Assembly: GCA_041675505.1 (NCBI GenBank)
Contig: JBAYTR010000004.1
Coordinates: forward strand, 189,378-253,377
Source: JAGPCK01 sp041675505
GTDB taxonomy: Bacteria; Bacteroidota; Bacteroidia; UKL13-3
Reading direction: 5' to 3'
Length of the DNA: 64,000 nucleotides
The translations under genes were made by a program, and so were the position numbers. Every line of letters begins with the position of its first letter. The first letter of the stretch is position 1. Positions 1 through 8,000 of this stretch are shown piece after piece. The notes below the pieces were generated by a model. That model made no database searches and was not told where the DNA came from. It saw only the letters and a list, made by a program, of their open reading frames with translations.

Positions 1-93
1 CAGTAAACAAACCGCCCGCACCCATCCGAGCATTTCAACCCACACACATTGCTTACCTTTAATTTGTTGTTCATCTATTAAAAAAAGTTATGT

Positions 94-169
94 TTGTTGT
101 AGTTGATTACGATCGGCTACCATGTTAAGCGATAGTGCATTTGCGCTATCGCTTTCCTATTTAGTACAA
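94..169. repeat. Left copy of 76-nt direct repeat flanking the CRISPR-Cas island
   Basis: By eye this aligns without gaps to 9580-9655, with 7 mismatches in 76 nt (about 91%), in the same orientation. One copy lies just upstream of cas1 and the other just beyond the tracrRNA, so together they bracket the whole CRISPR-Cas9 island. Inside is a hairpin: AGCGATAG (128-135) pairs with CTATCGCT (146-153), extended inward to about 11 bp with an ATTT loop, followed by a pyrimidine-rich stretch. It could act as a weak intrinsic terminator. Positions 1-93 show no gene, RNA or repeat that I recognise. Confidence 0.85.
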
Positions 170-223
170 CTCCTCTGTTTGGCATAGTTTTAGGAAACAC
201 CTCTCCTACTAAACCCTACCACT

Positions 224-1138
224 ATGATCAAACGCACCCTGTACTTTGGCAATCCTGCCTACCTTAAACTTCGCAACGAACAATTAGAAATTAACCTGCC
301 CGGTGCTGACGGAATGGATAAACTGGTTGGCAATACTATACCTATTGAGGATATAGGACTGGTTATTCTTGACCACAGCCAACTAACCGTTACACATGCC
401 TTATTGGGTAAATTACTTGAAAACAATGTAGCTGTAATTACCTGTAATGCTACCCACCACCCTGCCGGCTTATTGTTGCCCTTAGATGTAAATACATTAC
501 AGCAGCAACGTTTTACCGACCAGATTAATGCCAGTGAACCTCTCAAAAAACAACTTTGGCAACAAACCATAAAAGCCAAAATACGTAACCAAGCTGCATT
601 ACTCGAGAAGTGTGGTATAAATGCCCAAACCATGCGCATTTGGAGCAACGAGGTAACCTCTGGCGATGCACAAAACCACGAGGCACGTGCGGCTGCTTTC
701 TATTGGAAAAATCTTTTTGAACCCTATGTAAAAGACTTTATCAGAGGACGGTTTGAAGCTTACCCCAACAGTTTACTCAATTATGGTTATGCCATTTTAA
801 GAGCAACTGTTGCACGCGGGTTGGTTGGTAGTGGCCTGTTGCCTACACTTGGCATACACCACGGCAATAAATACAATGCCTATTGTTTGGCCGATGATAT
901 TATGGAGCCTTTTCGTCCTTTTGTTGATGAACTGGTGTGGCAATTGGTAAAGCTACATCCACACAAAGAAGTGGAACTGGATAAAGCCACTAAGCAACAC
1001 CTGCTGCAAATACCTGCTTTGGATATTGTAATGGACGGACAACGCAGCCCGCTTATGGTGGCCCTGCAACGTACTACCAGCTCATTGGCCAAATGTTACA
1101 GCGGTGAACTTCGCAAATTGACCTACCCTGAACTTTAG
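224..1138 (+). CDS. cas1: CRISPR-associated endonuclease Cas1 (type II)
   Basis: Cas1 is the integrase subunit of the Cas1-Cas2 spacer-acquisition complex. The 304-aa length is normal for type II Cas1. The N-terminal beta domain starts MIKRTLYFGNPAYLKLRNEQL. The helical catalytic domain has the expected metal ligands: a Glu in NHEARAA (near residue 153), a His in GIHHGNKYNAY (212/213) and an Asp in LADDIMEPFRP (224/225). It starts at ATG 224, and cas2 follows after 3 nt, so the two are one operon. No csn2 or cas4 is present, which points to subtype II-C. No convincing TAnnTTTG promoter was seen upstream. Confidence 0.97.
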   Translation: MIKRTLYFGNPAYLKLRNEQLEINLPGADGMDKLVGNTIPIEDIGLVILDHSQLTVTHALLGKLLENNVAVITCNATHHPAGLLLPLDVNTLQQQRFTDQINASEPLKKQLWQQTIKAKIRNQAALLEKCGINAQTMRIWSNEVTSGDAQNHEARAAAFYWKNLFEPYVKDFIRGRFEAYPNSLLNYGYAILRATVARGLVGSGLLPTLGIHHGNKYNAYCLADDIMEPFRPFVDELVWQLVKLHPHKEVELDKATKQHLLQIPALDIVMDGQRSPLMVALQRTTSSLAKCYSGELRKLTYPEL

Positions 1139-1141
1139 TTT

Positions 1142-1471
1142 ATGCACCTTAATGAATATCGCATTATGTGGGTATTGGTATTTTTTGACTTACCAACGGA
1201 AACAAGCACCGAACGTAAGATTTATGCCCGTTTCAGAAAAGAGCTGATGGGTGACGGATTTCAAATGTTTCAATTTTCTATTTACGTAAGGCATTGCGCC
1301 AGCCGCGAAAATGCCGATGTACACATTAAGCGCACTAAATCTAAGTTACCCGAAAAGGGGCACGTGGGTATTTTATGCATTACCGATAAGCAGTTTGGCA
1401 TGATGGAAATTTACTACGGCAAAAAACAGTCTGAACTTCCTATACCCGTGCAGCAACTGGAATTATTCTGA
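1142..1471 (+). CDS. cas2: CRISPR-associated protein Cas2
   Basis: Cas2 is the structural dimer of the adaptation complex that holds the two Cas1 dimers. The 109-aa protein has the ferredoxin-like fold signature VLVFFDLPTET near the N-terminus, including the conserved Asp after the first strand. FSIYVRHC and GHVGILCITDKQF follow, and the ending QQLELF is typical of type II Cas2. The start codon lies 3 nt after the cas1 stop. A strong hairpin terminator 26 nt downstream separates the operon from the array. I see no defect. Confidence 0.96.
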   Translation: MHLNEYRIMWVLVFFDLPTETSTERKIYARFRKELMGDGFQMFQFSIYVRHCASRENADVHIKRTKSKLPEKGHVGILCITDKQFGMMEIYYGKKQSELPIPVQQLELF

Positions 1472-1496
1472 GCTTACCCTTGGCAATAAAATAAAA

Positions 1497-1530
1497 AAAT
1501 CCTGAGCCGGTAAAGTACGGCTCAGGATTT
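1497..1530. terminator. Bidirectional terminator between cas2 and the CRISPR array
   Basis: A 13-bp perfect stem (1497-1509 with 1518-1530, core CCTGAGCCG/CGGCTCAGG) encloses an 8-nt loop. An A-rich flank on the left and a T-rich flank on the right let it work in both directions. It would end cas1-cas2 mRNA on the plus strand and array transcripts on the minus strand. Confidence 0.85.
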
Positions 1531-1597
1531 CAATTCATTTTTTTAATCCTAGTTTTTGATGTAAAAGCAGTAGCATCAAGGCTTTTGCGCTGGGTGA

Positions 1598-2794
1598 ACT
1601 GTTTACAATACTACTAAGAACTCAATTTGAAAGCAAATCACAACCGTAACCAAGTAGGTGTTTCATCTATATCACTGTTTACAATACTACTAAGAACTCA
1701 ATTTGAAAGCAAATCACAACTATAACGCCTCCGAAGCTTGCAGCGGTTTCACTGTTTACAATACTACTAAGAACTCAATTTGAAAGCAAATCACAACTAC
1801 AAAGGTATTTCTTTTGGTTTGAACTCCACTGTTTACAATACTACTAAGAACTCAATTTGAAAGCAAATCACAACTTCGAGTGCGTTGTGGCTCCGGCTGA
1901 ACAGACTGTTTACAATACTACTAAGAACTCAATTTGAAAGCAAATCACAACTAATCTTGAAATTTGGAAAGTTGCCATTTGACTGTTTACAATACTACTA
2001 AGAACTCAATTTGAAAGCAAATCACAACAACGTACTAAACTTATACCGCTTACCACCACTGTTTACAATACTACTAAGAACTCAATTTGAAAGCAAATCA
2101 CAACGTTTATCTCAAGTGTATCTATTTTCATGGACTGTTTACAATACTACTAAGAACTCAATTTGAAAGCAAATCACAACTGTCTATACATTATCAATTC
2201 CCATGCCACAACTGTTTACAATACTACTAAGAACTCAATTTGAAAGCAAATCACAACTTTGTGTTCACTTCTGTACATTCTTCCATTACTGTTTACAATA
2301 CTACTAAGAACTCAATTTGAAAGCAAATCACAACTGAAAGTCCGATTGGTGCATTTGTTCCCGACTGTTTACAATACTACTAAGAACTCAATTTGAAAGC
2401 AAATCACAACTTCGCATTCGTGCAGTTGCAATAGGTGCACACTGTTTACAATACTACTAAGAACTCAATTTGAAAGCAAATCACAACTCAAAATTGATAG
2501 TTGCCTTAGGTGGTGAACTGTTTACAATACTACTAAGAACTCAATTTGAAAGCAAATCACAACGAAGATGACTGGCGCCTTATTGTAAAAACACTGTTTA
2601 CAATACTACTAAGAACTCAATTTGAAAGCAAATCACAACCTTCCAATCTCATAGCACGAATGGCAATACAACTGTTTACAATACTACTAAGAACTCAATT
2701 TGAAAGCAAATCACAACACCGGCCTTATTGTGATCCCGCTGGTATTCACTGTTTACAATACTACTAAGAACTCAATTTGAAAGCAAATCACAAC
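1598..2794 (-). CRISPR. Type II-C CRISPR array, 16 repeats and 15 spacers
   Basis: Sixteen apparently identical 47-nt repeats start at 1598, 1674, 1751, 1828, 1905, 1982, 2058, 2134, 2211, 2288, 2364, 2441, 2517, 2593, 2671 and 2748. Fifteen spacers of 29-31 nt separate them, all different. On the plus strand the repeat begins ACTGTTTACAATACTACTAA and ends GCAAATCACAAC. On the minus strand it begins GTTGTGATTTGC, the Bacteroidota II-C crRNA orientation, which the anti-repeat at 9486 confirms. On that strand every repeat contains TTTG-N20-TAGTATTG, close to the Bacteroidota -33/-7 promoter, so each spacer may have its own start site. No spacer matched elsewhere in the window by eye. The 67 nt between the terminator and the first repeat is a possible leader. 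Confidence 0.98.
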
Positions 2795-2813
2795 GTGGTT
2801 GGCCAAACACCAT

Positions 2814-2846
2814 TTTGGATGATGAGGAATAGTTTTTGTATATTTG
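2814..2846 (+). promoter_or_regulatory. Promoter of the toxin-antitoxin unit
   Basis: TTTG at 2814-2817, a 21-nt spacer and TATATTTG at 2839-2846 match the Bacteroidota TTTG/TAnnTTTG promoter exactly. The box lies 17 nt before the antitoxin ATG and 20 nt after the last array repeat, so the unit has its own promoter and does not depend on array transcription. Confidence 0.7.
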
Positions 2847-2863
2847 TATTACAAAACAACATT

Positions 2864-3115
2864 ATGGCACTTGTAATAACCGGTAACAACAGAATTTCTG
2901 AAATGGTAGAAATTTTTGAAGAGCTTCCTGCCCAGGATCAGGAAACCATTTTAAACACCATCAAAAAATTACGTATGTTAATCATGGCGCAAAAAATTGA
3001 TGCAGCTGTCGCCCGGGGCAAAAAAGCAAAAAACAAAGGCCTTACTGAACAGGAAATTGTAGATGAAGTAAACCAATACCGCAAGGAACGTGGCTACAAA
3101 GCATATAATATTTGA
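2864..3115 (+). CDS. Putative antitoxin paired with PIN toxin
   Basis: A predicted 83-aa, mostly helical, charged protein starts MALVITGNNRISEMVEIFEE and ends RKERGYKAYNI. An in-frame upstream ATG at 2777 lies inside the array repeat and is rejected; ATG 2864 sits just behind a perfect promoter. I recognise no named DNA-binding domain. The antitoxin role is inferred from size, position and the 26-nt overlap with the PIN gene, the usual order for antitoxin-toxin pairs of this kind. The C-terminal half (about residues 45-83), rich in Lys/Glu, is the likely toxin-binding tail. Confidence 0.65.
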   Translation: MALVITGNNRISEMVEIFEELPAQDQETILNTIKKLRMLIMAQKIDAAVARGKKAKNKGLTEQEIVDEVNQYRKERGYKAYNI

Positions 3116-3497
3116 TACCAATACCTGGATTTCCTATTTCTATAATGGAAGCATTCAAATTATTGCCAACTTGGTTTATACCGGACGCATTATTATTTAC
3201 ACTACACCGCGCCAAATAGAAGAACTTACCAGTGTACTGCATCGCCCTAAAATAAAAAAGAAGATTTTACTAACTGCTGATTTTTATACTAATTTTGTTT
3301 TACAGGTAGCACAGCTTACCACCATTGATGAAAGATTTGACCGCCTGGCCGACCCCAACGATAACTACCTTGTTGATTTAGCATATACCGCAAAAGCGCA
3401 CTACATTGTAAGTAGTGATAGGCACTTGGCCAGTATTAAGCACATTGGAAAAATTCAAATACTATCATTATCCGCGTTTAAAATAAAATTCACCTAA
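3090..3497 (+). CDS. PIN-domain toxin (putative endoribonuclease)
   Basis: The 135-aa protein has the PIN-domain acidic pattern: IIFDTNTWIS near the N-terminus (Asp9, Asn11), Glu44/45 in RQIEELTS, Asp91/Asp96 in ADPNDNYLVDLA and Asp110 in VSSDRHL. PIN toxins use these residues to bind divalent metal and cut RNA; the architecture fits the family annotated as putative toxin component, PIN family. The start is GTG 3090, inside the antitoxin gene in another reading frame, implying translational coupling. The next codon after its TAA stop is the ATG of a further small in-frame ORF. The RNA target cannot be told from sequence. Confidence 0.85.
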   Translation: MATKHIIFDTNTWISYFYNGSIQIIANLVYTGRIIIYTTPRQIEELTSVLHRPKIKKKILLTADFYTNFVLQVAQLTTIDERFDRLADPNDNYLVDLAYTAKAHYIVSSDRHLASIKHIGKIQILSLSAFKIKFT

Positions 3498-3644
3498 ATG
3501 GTTTTACATAGCCAACCTAAAAACAAGGTGCCAAAAAAAAAGAAGGCTGAAAAATACATCGGTGCATTTGCTGATGATGACATAGGTAAGGAACCTTTTT
3601 TTCTAAATCCTTCCAAATTGAAATCAAAGTTTAAAAATATTTAA
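3498..3644 (+). CDS. Small 48-aa ORF directly after the PIN toxin
   Basis: The ATG follows the toxin TAA with no gap and is in the same reading frame. The ORF encodes 48 residues starting MVLHSQPKNKVPKKKKAEKY and ending KLKSKFKNI. It has a Lys-rich first third, then an acidic patch (ADDDIGKE), and no membrane segment. It may be a third component of the toxin operon, the tail of another antitoxin, or a C-terminal extension exposed by stop-codon readthrough. No family was recognised. Confidence 0.4.
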   Translation: MVLHSQPKNKVPKKKKAEKYIGAFADDDIGKEPFFLNPSKLKSKFKNI

Positions 3645-3825
3645 ACTCCCATCACCATCCCGCCCGGTTAGCTGAGCAGGATTTTTGCTTATTCAAAGCC
3701 TCTATTTCCCTTTCAAATCTTGCTTACACCCGCTTGCAGCAACACGCACACCACTGTTTTTATTCCCCTTCAAATTGTGGTTAAATTTTAAAACCCAAAT
3801 ACGAAGATTATGAATCTCAAATTAA

Positions 3826-3856
3826 ACTGTTTACAATACTACTAAGAGCTTAATTT
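3826..3856 (-). repeat. Truncated CRISPR repeat (plus-strand positions 1-31)
   Basis: This matches the first 31 nt of the plus-strand repeat with 2 differences (AGAGCTTAA instead of AGAACTCAA), then diverges abruptly. It keeps the -7 half of the internal promoter on the minus strand but has lost the tracrRNA-pairing half. Together with the opposite fragment at 4866-4895 it would rebuild one whole repeat. Confidence 0.85.
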
Positions 3857-3935
3857 ATTATAAAGTATACTTTCTATAGGCACGCATGAGCCCTGCGGGA
3901 TTGAAGCAAATAAAAGCTTTGTGTGAAGCCATAAA

Positions 3936-4230
3936 ATATAAAAAGCGACCAAGACCCTCGTTTGCCGGTTCAACCGGTACAGAATTCTCAATCGCTTTCC
4001 AAGACAAAGATACACATTAGTATTAAAACGTACACGAGCACTTTAAGGGTTAAAAGCAATAACTATTTTGGAAAGCCCCAAATAAAAAAGCGACCAAGAC
4101 CCTCGTTGCCGGTGTGCCCGGTACAGAATTCTCAATCGCCTTTCAATACAAAAATACATATTTCGTGTTAAAACCTACACATGAGCGCTTTGGTAGTTAA
4201 AACAATTACAATACTATGGCTTTCAAGAAC
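3936..4230. repeat. Two imperfect tandem copies of a ~145-nt unit
   Basis: The motif AAAAGCGACCAAGACCCTCG occurs at 3941-3960 and again at 4086-4105, a period of 145. Each is followed by a matching stretch containing GGTACAGAATTCTCAATCGC and then GTTAAAAC and AAAAC blocks. Overall similarity is roughly three quarters by eye. The first copy contains the short palindrome CCGGTTCAACCGG; the second has CCGG-N5-CCGG at the same place. No plausible protein is encoded. Apart from the repeat fragment and these copies, the 618-nt gap between 3644 and 4263 holds nothing I recognise. Confidence 0.7.
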
Positions 4231-4262
4231 AATAAGGATTGAGGAGCTATTGGTTTGATTAA

Positions 4263-4643
4263 CTAAGGCAGTTCAAACCTGAATATGTTGGAGGTTACTT
4301 TGGTGGCTGTGTCGTAAGATGACGACTGAATGAACATAGGTGTTTCCTTATCCAGTACACTACAGGTAATAACAGCTATTTGATTTGTGTCAGAAATTGA
4401 CGCATTAACATAAATGATGTCACCACCTCTTTTCTCATTGTACATTATTTCAATACCTGGAGCGTTCAATGTGGAGCTAATGATGTTGCCGGAAATATCA
4501 GTAAACCTGAATGATACACCATCCACATTGGTAGTAGCATTTAGTCTAACTCGGTATTTGCTGTAATACGTTTGGGAGTCTTCTTCTTTTTGAGAGCACC
4601 CTAATATTACCACCAGAATGAACAAGAGTAGTGTGTTTTTCAT
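4263..4643 (-). CDS. Small predicted lipoprotein of unknown function
   Basis: This 126-aa protein has a clear lipoprotein signal: MKN, a hydrophobic core LLLFILVVI, and lipobox LGC with Cys16 as the lipidation site, followed by an acidic SQKEEDS stretch. The mature part (about 110 aa) alternates hydrophobic and polar residues, as in a small beta-sandwich. It loosely resembles MmpS-like small lipoproteins, but I would not assign it. It reads in the same direction as cas9 but is 364 nt beyond it and separated by repeat fragments. It is probably cargo of the island rather than a CRISPR component. Confidence 0.7.
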   Translation of the reverse strand: MKNTLLLFILVVILGCSQKEEDSQTYYSKYRVRLNATTNVDGVSFRFTDISGNIISSTLNAPGIEIMYNEKRGGDIIYVNASISDTNQIAVITCSVLDKETPMFIQSSSYDTATKVTSNIFRFELP

Positions 4644-4865
4644 AACACAAACTTACGTTATTGATTATAATTCCAAATTAAATTGGCACGAAATTTTTAC
4701 ATACACATCGCAATTACCAGTCCAATTCAATAATACTACAGTGGAGGTTGACTTTCACTAAATTCCAACAATTACAGAACTTAACTGACAACTAATATAC
4801 ATGTAAGCAGTAAAAAACGTGTTTCCAATCATTAAAATTGGCACAAGAGATTTCTGCAATCTTAG

Positions 4866-4972
4866 TAAGAACTCAATTTTAAAGCAAATCACAACACATA
4901 AATGCCGCTTAAAGTGCGGTGGCATACTGTTTACAATACTACTAAGAACTCAATTTGAAAGCAAATCACAAC
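4866..4972 (-). CRISPR. One-spacer satellite mini-array next to the cas9 3' end
   Basis: An intact 47-nt repeat (4926-4972) and a truncated one (4866-4895, plus-strand repeat positions 18-47 with one change) enclose a 30-nt spacer (4896-4925). On the minus strand the intact repeat supplies the internal promoter TTTG-N20-TAGTATTG. The truncated repeat still holds the whole tracrRNA-pairing half but has no promoter. This is what a minimal single-crRNA gene needs. The spacer contains partly self-complementary segments (CCGC...GCGG, ATGCC...GGCAT), unusual for a phage-derived spacer. The rest of 4644-5006 shows nothing else. Confidence 0.85.
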
Positions 4973-5006
4973 TTACAACCCCAGTAGTACTTGACTAAAA
5001 GTTATT

Positions 5007-8000
5007 TTAAAATAATGCTTTTTTTATATTGCCAGTCCAGTCAACGGTAACTTTCACACATGTGTCTTGTATTTTTTTCAACTTCTGCTTTTTCCTCTTA
5101 TCTGTTTCAGTGACACTTTTTACAAAAGTTCCTCCAGGTTCATAAGGTGAGCAATCTCTATAAGAACCATATTCAACAAAATTTAGCTCCTTTTTAGGTA
5201 TTTTCTTATCCAAATACTGATTTTTCAGAACCTCTCTTTGTTCCTCAGTCAAATCTTTTGGAACACTTATCACATTTGCATAATTATGTGGAATAAAATG
5301 AGCCGTTTTTGATTTGTCAAATTTCACAACCTTATAAATGCGATGACTAATTTTCTTTTTATTGTCAATATTTTGCAGCCATTCATCAAGTTCAGCATTA
5401 CTAAAACTCAAAAACTCGTCATTTTCATTTTCAGGGAAATAAACTAAATCGCCTTGTTGCAATGTAAATATTACCCTCTCTGGCTTATCTTCATGCTTAA
5501 CCCTGTAGTCTTCACAAATTCTATATTTAAAATTATCATATTTCTCTTTTAATGAACGTTTTGCTATATCAGCAGAATCATATAAAGAAGCAATGTCAAA
5601 AACTCTTTCCTTGCCTTTTTTACCGTATGTTTCCATTACTAAAAAAAGGTAATTATCACCTGTTACAACACTAAGTTTTTCATTGTTACTATAAAGTCTT
5701 TGCAGCGTACTTTCGTCATCTTCCTTGGCACTATACCATATTTTCACTTTGTAAACGGGTGGTTTTAGTTCATCCGGTTTTTTTCTTTGAAACCTGCATT
5801 CGTTAAATGCCTTAAGTCCTTCGCCAGTAAAGGCTTCTTTCATTGAGTCGTATTGCTTCTTATGAGTATTAATTTCTTTTTTGATAATTTCATCAATAAT
5901 TTGAGGTATGTCTTTTGCTTTCAGATTGGGTAAATCAATTGTTTTGGTATCGCGCAACAATCCAGTCTTTGGATCTCTTGTCTTTCCGTAGTTTGTTTCT
6001 TGGTGTAAAGCGCCTCTTATTTTAACTTGTGCTTTTAATTTTTTATGAGGTGTGTTACTGTCGAATTTATCAATGCTAACACATAATTTATCTTTTGGTT
6101 TGATAGAAGTAGTCATTGCTTCCAAATGATTTTTAGCCTGTTTTACCAAATCTTCAAATGGTTTTTCGAAATGCCTTGAGCTTTCTATTTGTTTTTGAAT
6201 TTCTTCTCTTCTGGTTGATTCAAGATTAAAGAAGGCTTCAATGGTATTTTCACCTTCTTTTATTTCTAATTTGAATTCATCTTTTCGTTTTGTAAGTTCA
6301 TCTTGGAGGTATTTGTTAAGGTCGTTTAATCTTTTAATATGCTTGTGTTCGGTTAGTGCAACTACTAAAGCATCAACCGCATGATGTCTGTTATCGTATC
6401 GCTTACTCCAGTTCCTAATTTCATAAATATGTTTTTGCTTTTCTTTATCAAAATATTTCCGTGTCCATTCCGCATTAGGTTTACCAGTTTCGGGATTGAT
6501 GTCCCAAAGTTCCATTTCCCTGAATCTTTCCTCGGTAAGTTCCATGAACAGTTTTTTCAAACCCCAACGGCTTCTCAAAAAGCTGGTTACCTCTCCAGTA
6601 CTGGTTTTCACATTATCACTTCCTACAATTTTTGCCAATTCGTTTTTCACAGCTACGGATATGTATTGCGTGTCTTTTATTTGTCGTTCTACTGGATTGA
6701 CTGGTATTTTCTCTAGTAATAGATTTCTTTTCTTTTTGCCATAAAAGATGTGATTAATGTGCTTTATATAGTCTGCTTCCTGACAAATCCCTAACCTCGA
6801 ATCCTGTTGTGAAATATACTCCCATGCGGTTCGGTTTCCTTTTTCTTCATTAATATTTGTTTCACAAACAACTTTATTGGATAATGAATCGTCAAAGTAT
6901 CTTGATTTTGGAACAATATGGTCAATATCATACAATCGCTCAGAAGAAAACAGTTTTGATAATGGGATAGGTTTTAGCGTATATGGAGAAATGCATTTTT
7001 GTTCTTCCCATAAGCGCAATTTTTGAATTTCTTCTTGCGTTGGCTCAGTTGCTTTTTTGGGAAAAGGATAGTCTTCTGTATTCTGTTTGCTCCAAAGCTT
7101 GTATAATTCGATATTCCCCTGAGAGGGCTCATGCTTTAACTCTATAAGCCTTTTCTTGATTGTTTCATTTATTTTTTGACTTTTAATTTGCCCTTTGTAA
7201 ATTTTGTCCCTTTCTGCCGCACTGTTTTTTAAATCTCTTGCCAATTCCACCCGTATTTCCAGCTCTTCGGAATTGAATTTATATTGTTTCCATAGCGTTT
7301 TTACAATTTGCATTGTTTCGTTGGTCAGTTGGGAAACAATCGGATTCCTAAGATTACGTTCCACATACTGTATTTCATGATAATCTTTAATCTGTGGCTT
7401 TATGGTTTCGCTAGTATGTTTCCCGTAAATCAAAGAACTGGCAAAGGCATACATTAACCCACCTGTTTCTATAGCATTGGGATTTTGTTCAACGAAGCTA
7501 ATTACATAGTCTTCTAATTGTTCTACTGGAAAATCATCTATTACTTCACCTGTTTGGATTAAATGGAATGTTTGTTTTATTTTTTCTGGAACACTTGCGG
7601 GATTTAATTGCATTAGAGGAAGAATGTTTCTGATTGCTTTCTCGGACAAACTTGCATATTTCCTAGGGAACTTAACATTTTGAGCAAATTTCAAGGCTAA
7701 TGCTGAAGCGGCTTCATCATCGTTCAATGCCTTTAGCACATTGGATATAGAAGATACTTTAGGGCTTGAAGGGTCATACTCACTGCCGCTGTTTGCATTG
7801 TCAAAAATAGCTTTCCATATTTTTTTCACAATGTCTTTGTCCTGCGAATAAAGTAATTCAAAATGGGTACCTAATATTTTTTTAATAGTTATATTCGTGT
7901 CACAGCCTTTTAGTTTTGCTTTTAAATTTAATCCATTCAAATATTCCGTTTTGTCATTTTTTAGTCGGACAATCTTTGCGACTTCCGAGAACCCTAATTG

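Noticed and set aside
2546..2863. Open reading frames running through the CRISPR repeats (2546-2767 and the 5' part of 2777-3115)
   Set aside because: They consist of translated repeat and spacer sequence; the real gene begins at ATG 2864 behind a consensus promoter.
3962..4171. 69-aa ORF over the tandem repeat
   Set aside because: Low-complexity protein made of the repeated DNA unit, without a start context or recognisable fold.
4408..4416. 9-nt match of the mini-array spacer seed to the lipoprotein gene (ACATAAATG)
   Set aside because: An AT-rich 9-mer is expected by chance in a window this size; the match does not extend.
6381..6744. Overlapping plus-strand ORFs inside cas9
   Set aside because: They are complementary-frame shadows of the RuvC-III/HNH region, with Phe/Ser-rich composition typical of antisense to Lys-rich coding.
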